Shown piece by piece: positions 32,132 through 43,586 of a DNA stretch of 64,000 bases. The translations under genes were made by a program, and so were the position numbers. The first letter of the stretch is position 1. Every line of letters starts with the position of its first letter. Under the pieces are notes generated by a model, which was not told the DNA's origin, searched no databases, and saw only the letters and a program-made list of their open reading frames with translations. The stretch lies in assembly GCA_963989385.1 (NCBI GenBank), contig OZ022503.1:47676858-47740857 (forward strand). Reading direction: 5' to 3'. This DNA comes from Ctena decussata (Eukaryota > Mollusca > Bivalvia > Lucinida > Lucinidae).

Positions 32132-32230
32132 CAAAAAAAAAAAAAAAAAAATGGAGGGACTCGAACCCATCACGGTTCTATTTAAACCTATTAACTGCTG
32201 TGCTGTATCCTTTCCGCCACTGCTTGTATA
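32132..32230 (-). repeat. tRNA-like SINE head, minus strand, with A/T tail
   Basis: On the minus strand AGCAGTGGCGGAAAGGATAC (A-box-like) is followed by GGGTTCGAGTCCCTCC (B box) and a long T run (A19 on plus). Confidence 0.55.
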
Positions 32231-32384
32231 GTGACAGTTATGTTTTTGATATATAAGTAGACAAACTTGACTTTTACCTTTGGACGAGTCCATATACCTG
32301 TTTCACCTTTGTGTGTTTATGTTATTGTTTGTTGAGCGTCCAAATTACCGTCGGTGATCTATAGACAGAGTTTTTAAATTTCTT

Positions 32385-32600
32385 TTTTTTGTGGCAGTGC
32401 TGTATATATGGGTGGATGACTTGGCGATCTTACGTCCTTTCCATCAGTAGTTCAGTGTCACAGGGCGATGGGAGGATATGATTATGACAGGCTCTATGCA
32501 CTGAAGCGCCATATAGGTTTAGACTGAACCTCGGCTCCAGCGGGACTTTAACTCGCCACCCCGTGATCCGAAGACGACAGAGCTACATGTATCTTCTGTG
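32385..32600 (-). repeat. old copy of the AGCTCAGTGG SINE, minus strand
   Basis: GGTGGATGACTTGGCGATCT, CTCCAGCGGGACTTTAACTC and AGAGCTACATGTATC match the tail, B-box and A-box regions of the family in order, with heavy divergence. Confidence 0.45.
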
Positions 32601-33851
32601 CCATCTTTGGATCAAATGGTCGAAATATCTTGGTAGGTATTTTCAAAATGCGAAACTTTCTTTTATCTTTTGGACCACCTTTTGGTAATTACTAGTCTTT
32701 TAATTGACTGTGTATTTCAAATTAACAATATAATGCCCCCCCCCCCAACCTCAGCTTTCATTGCCAGGTCATTATAGGATATCACTGATTACTGATGATG
32801 CTTTATTAGCCGAAACTTCGTGGTCTGATCGCCTTCTATCTTTTTTTAAATAGTTTCTTTGCTCTTGAAAAAACTCATTTACGATTTTTATTTACTAAAT
32901 ATGACATACAACATAAGCCTAGCTTGCTAGATTTGAATTAAGGATAGGATTTCCAGGGGCGTAACTAGGGGCAGTTTCATAATACGCACAACCATGTTTT
33001 ATTCTCTACTTCTTGAAGGGAAAGCTAGTATTTCAGCCACTTTGGTAATTGGTATTGAAATCTTGTCTAATTTATAAATTTTCAGCATGCAAATATGCAG
33101 GTGCGTTTTGAAGTTTTGTCAATTTTGACAAAATTTCAATACGCACTTGCGTATTTGCCGTATAGGTAGCTACGCCCTTGGATTTAAACTTCAATGAAAA
33201 AAATATGGCACAATGAATATCTCAATATGGCATTTTCAAATACGCCTTGGTGACCTGATACAGCTTCGCACACGTTACTGCTGAAATAGCGTATGTGTCT
33301 GATTCCAAGGCTCTATCGCTTATGCAGAATCTAAGTACTTTCTTGTAAATGCATGATAAATTTATATCAGCTAATTACAGGTTTAACCTGTTAGTAATAA
33401 GGGTTTATAGATCAAGGCGCACAAGAAGCCGCAGTATTCGTTCCGTGCTGTACATGTACCTACCACGTGACCATAGAAGCCATCTTCCTGTTTATTGAAC
33501 TTTTTGAAATAAGTTTTCAATAATTTGGTACTCTCATTTTTGTCCTAGAGCTGTACTTAACTTATTCAGGTCACATATAGCATGTACAGTGTAGCAATCT
33601 AGGACTGCAACTGTTATTGTACATGTAGTTGCGTTGTTTCATTTATTGCCAAATTTAATTAACATCTGCAACATTTCTTGCCTATAATTAAAAATTAGTG
33701 CGGAGGAAAATGCACATTAATATATTAATAACCGCAAAGCGGCCACTTTTGGTCAGATAGCAAGTGAAATCAACTTCTTAATCAGCCCTGTTCGATATTA
33801 TAGATATTGACCAGGACCTGTGCCGGATGCACATGGCGTAATACAGGCCTT
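32601..33851. other. non-coding stretch
   Basis: It contains a C10 run near 32737 and a GGGGCGTAACTAGGG / GTAGCTACGCCCTTGG inverted pair (32955-33181) that could bound an old ~225-bp element. No gene is recognised. Confidence 0.4.
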
Positions 33852-33865
33852 TCATGTAGAGATGT

Positions 33866-34033
33866 GGGAGCGGCTGTAGCGTAGTGGATAACACTCCGGA
33901 CTACCAATCCAGGGGTCGCAAGTTCGATCCCCCGCTTCTCCGGTCTTTCGGTTGAGACTTTAAACCGAGGTCCCGTCTCCATATGACCTCGTTGTTGGTG
34001 GGACGTTAAACCCGAGTTCACTCACTCACTCAC
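33866..34033 (+). repeat. tRNA-derived SINE with (CTCA)n tail
   Basis: GGAGCGGCTGTAGCGTAGTGG (A box region) and GTTCGATCCCCCGC (B box) are followed by GGTCTTTCGGTTGAGACTT, GGTGGGACGTTAAACC and a CTCACTCACTCA tail. The 14-bp repeat TCATGTAGAGATGT flanks it (33852-33865 and 34034-34047), confirming a retrotransposed insertion. This is a third SINE family in the window. Confidence 0.9.
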
Positions 34034-34063
34034 TCATGTAGAGATGTAAGCTTACAAAATGAC

Positions 34064-34298
34064 TTAACCCATTTTTGTCTATAGTGTCCCATAAAAAATC
34101 CATAAAAAGACTCTGGCAAACAGCGCAGACCCAGATCAGACGCCGCAAAAGCGGCGTCTGATCAGGGTCTGCACTATTTGTATGAAATTCACAGATTTTT
34201 CTATAAATAAATAAATGAATAAAGCAGACAACCCTAAAATGATGAAGAGACTCGTCCATTTGATAAGGCCAGAAGATTCCACCAGGCATAAATGGGTT
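34064..34298. mobile_element. MITE, TTAACCCATTT family, full copy
   Basis: TTAACCCATTTTTGTC at the left pairs with GGCATAAATGGGTT at the right. The core is a perfect hairpin of the GCAAACAGTG family (34114-34180: CAGATCAGACGCCGC / GCGGCGTCTGATCAGG). This copy shows that the short hairpins listed elsewhere are the centres of this element. Confidence 0.65.
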
Positions 34299-36158
34299 GA
34301 TCTTAATTTTCGAAGTGACTTTTATTGCGAATTAGCCGTATTACTTGCGTCTGGTAAATGTCAATTTGTTCAGAGATAATTTAGATGATTTGAATTGCAA
34401 TAAAATACAAATTCGAGCAAAAGGATATCCGCTTACCTATCTTTAGAAAAGTTGCATTTGCAAGAGTGAGTGTTTGTGTCTATTTTATCTTTTGGAAGAC
34501 TTAGGAAATTCTCTTTTTCACCCCTTGTATTCCACACCCGCTCAGATCTCAGATCTGACAGACGTGTGCCACCAGGGGAAGTTGAACCCGCGTGAAAGGC
34601 GAAAAAACACTGAAGTCCCCAGGGCCAGGCCGTCCGCTCCACATGCATTTTTTTAAATTCGTACAGGATATTTTAATACTAAATTTTATTCGTGAACGGT
34701 GGTTTACATTTGCAAAGGTGATTTGATATTTTTATTGGCAAAATGAATTTAGTTAGGAAGATAGGAGCTGGGGTTTAGCCAAGACACACTCAGGAGGATA
34801 CATTATCATGAATCATGCATTCATACATAATAAAAGTAAAAACAGAAATCTGCCAGATTGTATGAAATGTGTGAAAAAGTAATCTTGTTGACTTAGATCG
34901 CGGTATGTTCCAACACCTGCATGTCTATAGGTCCTCAGATACAATTCTTGGCTAGAATCTGAGAAAAGAAGCGTATGGAATTTGAACCCATTGAAACGTA
35001 GACAAAATTTTTACATTAGCATGCAAACGGCTTAATAGTATACTGAACATCAATAGAAACGCATACACTGTATATGCCGAATTTATTTGGAAGATATAGG
35101 TATATGCTTCTATTTAGACATTTTAAGTTATTTTGTTTATGCTATTCCGGCAGAATGTGTGAGCACCTAAGCGTATCAATATTCCATAAACTATAAACAC
35201 CAGAACACTTGCTTTTGTGATGGGTTTAAACTTAAAGTTACCATAATTTCGGAAGCTGTATTTTCAATTAAATAAAATGTTTAGTCAATAATTTTCTCCA
35301 GACAAAATGTCAGCAGCAAAGGTAAGAAAAGGCGAAAACAGATCAAAGAATCGAGCCTTACGTTTCAGAGAAACAAGCGGGTGAAAGTTGACAATGGCAA
35401 CAGTAACAACTGCTTACCACTGGATTTCCAAAAGACCTTTTAACACTCTTTATTTCTGGAAAAGACAAGAAACGGTCCATACGAAGAGTGAAAATGAATT
35501 AACAAGAGTAAAATTAAAAAGTCTGCAAACAAATTTTTCGTAGGACTGCAGAATGATTGATGTTATTGGACTTCCCAATTTGCTCTTTGTTTAATTGCAA
35601 GGGAGATAATTTGACGAACGTTCAACTTCAAACTGCCGTCAGGCCCCTAAGAATAAAAGTATGGTAATAATTCCAACGGCTTTTTCATAACCACACATTA
35701 GAGGCACGTTTTTGGAAACAATTTGGTATACTGCGAAAGGAAAGACAACACTTAGAACAACTTTAAATGTTTCACGACAAACGAGATAACTCTTTATTCA
35801 ACGTATATTTTTGCAAGAGGCTTAGTTCATATTGCTGGCAGACGTCAGTAGTATTTTTCTGCTGTATGTTTTTGAAATTTTAAATCACCTATCAGAAGAA
35901 AATCGAACTTAAACTTGTAGGCGTTTCTTTTGACGTTCAGTATATTATATTTGTAACCATAGACGACTCATAAATGCATTTTGTGTTTAATAACGTAGTC
36001 AAATGTCGTGCTTTGTTATGTTTTCCTATTACATGCATTCCTTTGTAAAAACATCATGACCGAGCCATGTGTCGCCCATGAGAATTTGGAGAATCGTGAA
36101 AATTAACCCATCTCGAAAATTTGTACAAGTACAGTAACAGATTTCTTGAGATAATATA
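34299..36158. other. AT-rich stretch without recognisable features
   Basis: I searched both strands by eye and see no domain-bearing frame, repeat family or RNA. A short CAGATCTCAGATCTGA palindrome lies at 34544-34559. Confidence 0.45.
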
Positions 36159-36395
36159 CTGTAAAAAAATCCGTAGATTTTACGCTAGAATAACTGGCAA
36201 CCAGGTGCAAGTCCATTTCCCGTTATTTTTACGGGCGTTCGCCTATAGAACATTGTTGGAAGTTACGATATGGTAGTAATATGTTTATTGGCCGCGCTCT
36301 AAAATACCTTTATAGTGCTGAAGGGACATAGGACGAAAACAACACCTGTTTTTTTTTCTATCCTACTCTGCTTAATAATTCCTGCAACCATGCAG
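36159..36395 (+). mobile_element. MITE with CTGTAAAAAAATCCG end, 3'-truncated
   Basis: It matches 5209-5524 in order: CTGTAAAAAAATCCGTAGAT, TTATTTTTACGGGCG, GAACATTGTTG, CACCTGTTTTT and CTCTGCTTAATAATTCCTGC. It then stops where the full copy has its right terminal repeat. Confidence 0.7.
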
Positions 36396-36771
36396 AAAAT
36401 CAACTGTTGTACCACCCTGTTACAATCCCCGTAATTCTCTGTTTCGATCTACTGTAAGTCAAAAATCATTAAATATATCTTGTTTAAATTTTCAACTTTT
36501 TCCAATTATACTCCCTAAATTTAAAATTATTCTCTGTGCACTTCCGTAGTTGGAATGTGCCCGGTATTTGCGTCCCTTACCTCACATGTGTTCGTACACC
36601 TACATGTAATAACAATAAATATTTAAGCTGTTTTTTTTCTTCTTTTCTATGATTGTCTTACGGAAAATGGCCATATTGCGAACCCTATCTGCCATTAAGG
36701 TGAAAGGATACACTTTCAGGGGAAGCAACTCTGCAATTTTCATATTTGTCTGTATTCTCAATGGGTATCAA

Positions 36772-36823
36772 CTCTTAAAGGAAAGAATTTGCTCCACTAG
36801 GAGCAAATTCTTTGCTTTAAGAG
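36772..36823. repeat. 52-bp hairpin
   Basis: CTCTTAAAGGAAAGAATTTG pairs with CAAATTCTTTGCTTTAAGAG around CTCCACTAGGAG. Confidence 0.7.
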
Positions 36824-36977
36824 AAGCACCCCTTTTTGAAAGGTTTCGCCCTCCAGGAAAGCAAACAGAAAGTCACGGAAGTTGTTCCCCTTTGTAAAAA
36901 AGTAAGATAATCATGCAGGTGTACCCATACACCTGAAATGACACGGGCCTTGAAAAAAGATGCCTTACTGCATGTGC

Positions 36978-37246
36978 CGGGCCGGATAGCGCAATCGGTA
37001 GGGCACCTGACTCGTAAGTCAGAGGTTCTGGGTTCGAATCCCGGTCTGGCCACATACTTTCGTTTCTCCTTCCGCTGATTCAAGAAGGGCAGTTGTCAGT
37101 TACTGGCGAAAGTATGTGCACTTAGTACTGGTTAACCGCTTAGGAGGTCTAAGCCTGCCCAGGAATAGTGTGGTTAGGTTAACTGACCGTCCCGACATGA
37201 CCTTAGTTGTTTACCGTGGACGTTAAGCATCAAATCAACCAACCAA
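36978..37246 (+). repeat. tRNA-derived SINE (ATCAACCAACC-tailed family), full length
   Basis: At 269 bp this is the best reference copy. The tRNA-like head folds with acceptor GGCCGGA/TCTGGCC, A box TAGCGCAATCGG and B box GGTTCGAATCC. The anticodon stem CTGAC/GTCAG closes a six-base loop. The body contains GGCAGTTGTCAGTTACTGGC and ACCGTCCCGACATGACC, and the tail is GACGTTAAGCATCAAATC. CCTTACTGCATGTGC (15 bp) flanks it exactly at 36963-36977 and 37247-37261. Confidence 0.95.
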
Positions 37247-37472
37247 CCTTACTGCATGTGCAAAAACTCAACTCATCTTTGTTGCTGGCCAACTGTTTTA
37301 TCACTTCAGACAGAATACCCGCTGGTCGAAAAGGCTGAAATCGATGATTTATGGGATAAGCTTCAGTTGGTCTGTCTATGAATTAATCTACTGGCCTATA
37401 TACTTCATTTGAGTCCAGTTTATAATATTTGCAGACTTTATCTGAGCAGTTTTCTGGCAAGATTCTCGCATT

Positions 37473-37790
37473 GTGAAGAGTAAACATATTACACGAAGAT
37501 GGCCGACTTCATCGCGCCCTGGCAAAATACTGCTCACAGACACGATTCCAGACTTGCCTTTCAGAAGAGACACATCACCAATGAGATTCTGCTTCACCAG
37601 TTCAGCATGCCAGTCCAGCCGAGTTGCGAAGGAAGCTTTCCGCGAGTGTGGCTACGAACTCCTCTCTCATCCGACGTATTCTCCAGACCTCCCCAGCGCC
37701 GGGCTTTCACTTCTTTCCCAGGCTGAAAAACACCTTCGGGGTTGATGATGAGTTGGCTGCTGTGGAGCGGCTGGTAAGGGGACCAAGATT
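37473..37790 (+). pseudogene. mariner-type transposase fragment, degraded
   Basis: In the frame of 37473-37745 the residues SSRVAKEAFRECGYELLSHP and TYSPDLPS match the conserved stretch downstream of the second catalytic Asp of mariner transposases (the YSPDL motif area). Just after it the reading shifts: the expected APSD-F-H-FP-L-K block is seen only across two frames, with KHLRG in one and a VDDELAAVERLV-like stretch in another, so at least one frameshift is present. The region that should hold the DNAP-H Asp is also altered. No terminal inverted repeats were located. It is a dead relic of a mariner (Tc1/mariner superfamily) element. Confidence 0.65.
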
Positions 37791-38016
37791 ATGAATTTTA
37801 CCAATCGGGTAGCAATGACTGACAAACTAGATGGAACAAGTGTGAGGAGTTGGAAGTGACTAAGCTGAAAAATAAAGCAGTATGAATCAAAATATCTTGC
37901 TATTTCTGTGTGGGGCTCAATATAATACCTTTTGATATCCCCTCGTATATCGCCATGCCTTTGTGTTTGGGCGAAAATAAGTAAGTTAAACTCCGATGAC
38001 TGACAGCCAGGCCCAA

Positions 38017-38150
38017 AGGTTATAAAACGTGAGTACATTCTCAAACTCAAAATAAAGCACACTGATTGGCTGCTTCCGAGCACATGCTCGGAACCAGCCA
38101 ATCAGTGTGCTTTATTTTGAGTTTGAGATTATGCTCAAGTTTTATAACCT
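38017..38150. mobile_element. 134-bp palindrome, AGGTTATAAAAC family, copy 1
   Basis: AGGTTATAAAACGTGAGTAC pairs with the right end TCAAGTTTTATAACCT, and TCTCAAACTCAAAATAAAGC pairs with GCTTTATTTTGAGTTTGAGA. The axis is GAGCACATGCTC. The core GCTGCTTCCGAGCA resembles the copy at 43587. Confidence 0.85.
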
Positions 38151-38511
38151 CTGAGTCTGATTGTGTTTTGTTAGGAGATGAGTTTTACATTTAAAGGATC
38201 AACGAGCTCATGCTGTCTCCCATAGAGGTGGATAAGTATTGAGTCAAGTTGCCTCATAAATGTTTCAAATGATTGCTTATGTCCATGATGTGTGTGTGTC
38301 AAAAAGTCCGAAGTTGAAATGAATATTGTGGCTTTGACTTGGTATAACATGTTAGAGAATTTTACTTACCTGTTCAAGTGGCTCGAGATGTATTTGGTTT
38401 GGGAAATGAAAACGATGTTTGCGGGACCATTATTTATTTTATCGAAGAACATGTCAGGGTGTAATTCTTGCTAAATTTCTTTGATAACTGAAGACTCCCG
38501 GTTGCTAGTAT

Positions 38512-38705
38512 TCGGTTAGGCGCTGGCCTGGTGATCTAGCGATTCCGGATTCGATTCCCGCTTGAGGCGAAAATCGTTACAACGTAAATGGAGTTCCATT
38601 GCACATAGCCTTTCATTAGCATCCTCCCATCGTCCTGATATAGAAAGAAAGAAAGAAAAATATAATTGAGATATTGTTGAAAAAGACGTGAAATCGCAAG
38701 TCATC
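38512..38705 (+). repeat. tRNA-derived SINE (AGCTCAGTGG family), 5'-truncated
   Basis: GGTTAGGCGCTGGCCTGGTG starts inside the tRNA-like head, GGATTCGATTCCCGC is the B box, and the 3' half (CATTGCACATAGCCTTTCAT to ATCGCAAGTCATCC) matches 41395. An (AAAG)n run is inserted near 38642. Confidence 0.7.
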
Positions 38706-39237
38706 CGATTACCAAGTTACATATGACATTTTTCTATAACAAGCCAAGAGCTCCACATACAGCTCTTCAGTACTTTTGTCCTGAAGCAAATATTTATTAC
38801 CTGGCTTATGCTTGGTGGTTATAGTATACTTTATGCATCTTTGCTAACTACTTTATCTAGACACTATTTTGACCTGTTGATGGAAGGCCCTTTAACGATA
38901 ATTTATGGGATCAGCTTCAGTTAGTCTGTCAATGAGTTAATCTACTAGCATATGGTACTTCATTCAGTGCAGTGTTGGCATAAACATTTCCAAATATTGG
39001 GAAAAATAGGTCTGAGCAAACCGTGTAGAACTAGATCAGACTGCTTGCAAGGGACATGGAGAAGATACGAAACTGATTTTCATATTTACTTCAAGAAAAA
39101 TGGTCGGTATTAGTTGAAGAGGCGATGGCACTATAGATGAGCTGCCAACAACCTGAAGTCCGGAGGACAGGATTTTTCTATGTAGCTTACATGGTTACAT
39201 ACAGAACAGTCATAGAAAGGAAGTTTTCAGAGGCATA

Positions 39238-39676
39238 CTGTAAAATATGGTGTGGTATGATGGATTGGTATGTGGTATGGTATGAAAATCCTATACCATT
39301 CCACATACCATACCAAACGGCCATACCAAAAGTATTATTTGGGCATCATACACATCATTATCAAATGTATGACAACAATGTTAACAAGATCACCCCTGGG
39401 TGATCTTGTTAACATTGTTGTCAAACATTTGATAATGATGGGTGTAATGCTTATATGGAGGTGATCTTGTTAACATTGTTGTCATGCATTTGATAATGAT
39501 GGGTATCATGCTTTTATCAATGCCAGACTGCTAATGACTTTCAGAGACAACAGATCTAGAAGAAAATACAGGTTAATAAAACTTTTGATATGGTCGTTTG
39601 GTATGGTATGTGGTATGGTATGGGATTTTCATACCATACCACATACCAATCCATCATACCATACCATATTTTACAG
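39238..39676. mobile_element. TA-flanked palindromic element of ATGGTATG repeats
   Basis: CTGTAAAATATGGTGTGGTA at the left and ACCATACCATATTTTACAG at the right are inverted repeats next to TA (39236-39237 and 39677-39678). The arms continue as TGGTATGTGGTATGGTATGA and its complement. Inside, GTTAACAAGATCACC/GGTGATCTTGTTAAC forms a second palindrome (39372-39421), with a further direct copy near 39461. It is non-coding and Tc1/mariner-like by flanks. Confidence 0.75.
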
Positions 39677-39788
39677 TATGTCGTTTTCAGCGCGCCATTG
39701 TCTAGTCCATTGGGATCATTGAGTTATTTAGAGTCATTTAGAAAATATAGAGTTTTGCTTAGTGGCCAGTATTTCACATTTCATTATA

Positions 39789-39908
39789 GGTCACGAACAA
39801 ACTCTAGGGGGCGTGGCCGGTGTTGCACATTTAATTATTGGTCTCGAACAGACTCTAGGGGGCGTGGCCGGTGTTGCACATTTAATTATTGGTCTCGAAC
39901 AGACTCAA
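39789..39908. repeat. 51-bp tandem repeat, about 2.3 units
   Basis: GGGGGCGTGGCCGGTGTTGC followed by ACATTTAATTATTGG and TCTCGAACAGACTCTA repeats with a 51-bp period. Confidence 0.85.
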
Positions 39909-41334
39909 TTAAACCGGGTCTGCATTTTTCACTTCTTTTAATGTATTATTTTCTGCTTCCAAAGGATCTTATTATTCAGAACTTATAAATAACTTTTCCT
40001 CTAGATTGTCTTCATATTGTCTTGCATTTTCGCAACAACAAGCATGTTTAGCTTGCAGTCTGTTGCACTTTTTTAATGCAATAACATGCAGATTTCAGCT
40101 TCATCTAATAATCTCAAATTCCTTGTCATAAATCTGCAGATGCAGATGGGAAGATAATGATCATATTCTTGATTATTTATTAGCTCATTGGGAGCAGTTA
40201 TGATGTTTCAATGAGATTTTAAGATTACATTCGAAGTATTTAGCACTAAAATGAAATCTGAAAGACGTTCTTGAAGATCAAAGAATACTCTTGCACATCT
40301 GCTAATGCCAAATACGTAACGACTACCGTATCATGTAAATATTGGGACAGATATGTCTGGGTAGACAGTGTAGACCCTGATCAGTAGGAGCAGTTTGATC
40401 AGGGTCTACACTGTTTACCATTCCGTCTGTGTCTTTTAGAGCTATTTTGCTTTGAAACTTCAAACTGTTCATTTGCAGGACAGTTGAAGTAGTTATTTTA
40501 AGTCTTTTTCATAATACATAACAACTATGAGTCAGCTTTATCACCATCACAGCTTACTGCCTTAATTATTCTAAAAATTGGGACAGCTCAAGTAATTACC
40601 GTAGTTGTTCTTAAAATGAAACAGTTCAGTTTTACAATGTAGTAATGGCATTAAAGATAATAGTGTTAGAAATAAATAAATTATGTCATCATAGTATAGA
40701 TTTTATTTTTTATCTCCTTTGGTATCATTTTGAGCCCGTGCTTGTAGCTCTGAGAATCAAGCACCGCGGATGTCGGCGCAGTGGGACATATGCAGCCGTA
40801 TACACGACATTGCATATTGATATACCACCCATGGCAGAAAATGTAAACTTAGCAAGAAATATTTCATAAGAAGCAAGGTCAGCACTGATGAATGTACTAT
40901 AAAAACATTATACCATGGTGTGTGCATCTGGCTATCACCGGTGCGGGACAATCCACTCTCTAAAGTTTGTGGATTATCAGCCGGACAATCCGTGACATAA
41001 CTATCACTTCTTAAAACCGAGACGCCGATTTTCGTTCTTGTTACTATTCTTTGTTTCCAAAGTCAACCTTTGCCTGGCATGCGTTCCTCAAATAAATTTC
41101 AGAAATATTCAAACAACCTGCGTCGAGATATACCAGAGATGCTCTGGTTTGTAAAAAATGCATAAACATGCAGATAAGTAATAAGCTATTTTCTCTTCTA
41201 AAACGAGTTTCGCTAATTAGATTAACTCTCGGTTCACTTATAAAGAAAACAACAATTTTCATGCTGATATTATGATTGTACTTTGCACCATAAAATGATA
41301 CACTGGGAGGGCATTTTGTAATTTATTGAGTGGA
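39909..41334. other. AT-rich stretch with one hairpin
   Basis: A hairpin at 40361-40418 (GTAGACAGTGTAGACCCTGA / TCAGGGTCTACACTGTTTAC) belongs to the GCAAACAGTG family. No gene is recognised elsewhere. Confidence 0.5.
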
Positions 41335-41369
41335 GTTGTGGAGTGCAGTGGTGCACTCCACTCCACAAC
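41335..41369. repeat. 35-bp hairpin of GTGGAGT units
   Basis: GTTGTGGAGTGCA pairs with TGCACTCCACTCCACAAC with a one-unit offset. It lies just upstream of the SINE at 41395. Confidence 0.6.
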
Positions 41370-41394
41370 TCTACAACCATCACTCTACTACAAA

Positions 41395-41591
41395 GGAGCC
41401 CCGGTAGCTCAGTGGCTTAAGCGCTGGCCTACTGATCTAGCGGACCGGGTTCGAGCCCCGCTTGGGGCGAGAATCTTTCCTGCCGTAAACGGGGTTCCAT
41501 TGCACACAGCCTTTCATTATCACATTCCCATCGTCCTGATATGACTGAAATACTGTTGAAAAGGACGTGAAATCGCAAGTCATCCATCCAT
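41395..41591 (+). repeat. tRNA-derived SINE (AGCTCAGTGG family), full length
   Basis: This 197-bp reference copy reads GGAGCCCCGGTAGCTCAGTG, CGGGTTCGAGCCCCGC, GGGGTTCCATTGCACACAGC, GACTGAAATACTG, and ends GTCATCCATCCAT. CTCTACTACAAA (12 bp) flanks it at 41383-41394 and 41592-41603. Confidence 0.9.
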
Positions 41592-41792
41592 CTCTACTAC
41601 AAAAAATCCCTTTCACCACTAAACTGAACAAATTACAAAATGTCACGGACAGTAGCTAGTCCCCGTGTGTCAACTCTTGAGCCCATTCTGAAACAGAGCT
41701 CTTTTGATTCATTCATGGGTTTAGACCTCTGTACCAAATAACTTCAACGCATGTTTATAAATGAACCACAACAGAATCCAGTGCGAATGTTA

Positions 41793-41977
41793 AGGTAGAG
41801 TCGGGTTACTTCGGACAGCGGGTAAATTCGGACATACCATTGCAACCAGTGAAAATCCAGATGAGACGTCTCAAAATCAGGGTTTTCACTGTTTGCCCAT
41901 GTATTTGTGTTTTAATTCCAAAGAACTGACATAATAAGGAAAAAATGTCACTGTCCGAAATTACCCGACTCTACCCT
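41793..41977. mobile_element. TA-flanked 185-bp MITE, AGGTAGAGTCGGGT ends
   Basis: AGGTAGAGTCGGGTTACTTC and the right end GAAATTACCCGACTCTACCC are inverted repeats with adjacent TA. CGGACAG/CTGTCCG extends the pairing. No coding sequence. Confidence 0.75.
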
Positions 41978-42016
41978 ATAAGAGTTATGCGCATATATAA
42001 CCAGTTTAAGCATCTT

Positions 42017-42037
42017 CCCCCCCCCCCCCCCCCCCCC
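42017..42037. repeat. poly-C tract (21 nt)
   Basis: Uninterrupted C run. Confidence 0.95.
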
Positions 42038-42267
42038 AAGTGATTTATTGCTGACCGTTTTAAGGTCATTCTTCTGCTACTGTCATTGCTTGTTGGGTTT
42101 CGATCAGTCTTTGACGTTTTATAAATTATTTAAGACAGCCTCGCGATCATCTTCTAGGACAAAGTTGATCTTTTGGATATCTTGGATATTTCGATTGTCT
42201 TCTTTTGCGTTGCCTCTCTTGTTTATGCTTTGCCCTTGCCGTTTAAACGAATGATTCATGTTGCTTA

Positions 42268-43505
42268 GGGACCGTCCATTTGATATTCTGCGGGGGGGGG
42301 GGGGGGGGGGGGGGGGAGCCTGGTATTCTTGATGAAGACACAACATTTTATTTCACTGGCCTCTGGAAACAATTTCTTTTTTTTTCACCTTGTGGAAGCT
42401 AATTTATTTTTTTTACAAACTAACTCAAACAGGTTATTTTTTTTTTATAGCTGAACTATCAGATCCTTGTTTACTTGATCTTAATATCCTTTTATTTTAC
42501 CCACATCAGTATTTTTTACACCTTTTTTTTTCTCACAAAAAGAACATGGTGCTGTCTTTAACCAGGCGAAGGGCATGGCTTAGCTTGCTTTTGCAAACCA
42601 GTGCCTGGAGCATGCTACTCTTTTCATCTAAGGTACAGATATAAACATCCCTGTATGAGTTTGGCAAAAAATTAGGCATTAAATTAGGGATATTTTGGCC
42701 AAAATTTAGGGCTATTTTGGCAAAGTTAAGTTAATGATTTTAAGTTTCTTTTCTATCCCAATATATATCCCAAACATGCTTTATTTGTCCTTTAGAAAGT
42801 TTGATAAATACTTACGGATAGAGTCACATTATACATGGATGGCAATTAATAAAATGGCTGAAAGTTATGTGCTAAGAAGTTAAGAAAGGGGGGTCTGGGG
42901 GGCAACGCCCCCCCCCCCCGAAGCTGAAGCAATTTCCCAATTTCAATGGCAATTTTAAGACTGGAAACAAGAGAAAAACTAGGAATGATGGTAAAAATAA
43001 GGGTTTTTATATTGGGACTTTTGCCTTTTAGATTGTTTATTTTGCCATAATGGTTTTGTCTCCCATAAGCTAGTGACTCTTTTGCAATTCAGTTTTAGTG
43101 GAAACATTTACTTAGTAATGTGGCAGATCAATGATACATGTATGTGAATGTTGTATAGGATTTTTGTTGTAAATGTATGCACATGTGAGCCGGCTGGTGT
43201 AAACCAATTGTAGATAATATTAAAATATAACTATAAATATGGGGGTCTGGGGGCGCAGCCCCCAGAAGCCAGAGAGATTATAAAAACTCCATTCCAATGG
43301 AATTATCTGCAGACTATATTTTTTTTTTGAAATTTTGGGTGGAGACAAGTTATTTTTTTCTCTTACTTTTGAAGCCAGATTATTTTTTTGAACCCCCTCA
43401 TGAGCCAGGTTATTTTTTTCTTGCATATCCAAAGACAGGGAATTTTTTGGATAAATATACCAGGCCCCCCCCCCCCCCGCCCCAGAATATCAAATGGTCG
43501 GTCCC
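42268..43505. mobile_element. 1.24-kb element with GGGACCG termini and TTA flanks
   Basis: GGGACCGTCCATTTGATATT at the left and AATATCAAATGGTCGGTCCC at the right are inverted repeats. Each then meets a G or C homopolymer and CCTGG. TTA lies on both sides (42265-42267 and 43506-43508), which fits the 3-bp TWA duplication of PIF/Harbinger elements. The interior has no transposase and two GGGGTCTGGGGG-type blocks (42890 and 43245). The poly-G (42292-42316) belongs to the left terminus. Confidence 0.7.
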
Positions 43506-43586
43506 TTACATCACTATATTCTAATCATAATATAGCTAGCATGTCGCAATTTGCGACCCTGATCAGACTTTTCCTATCAGGCCCGG

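Noticed and set aside
37667..38101. 144-codon minus-strand frame
   Set aside because: It is antisense to the mariner relic and runs into the palindrome at 38017; no domain is recognised.
39137..39988. Frames rich in Trp, Tyr, Gly and Met
   Set aside because: They translate the ATGGTATG repeats of the palindromic element and the 51-bp tandem repeat.
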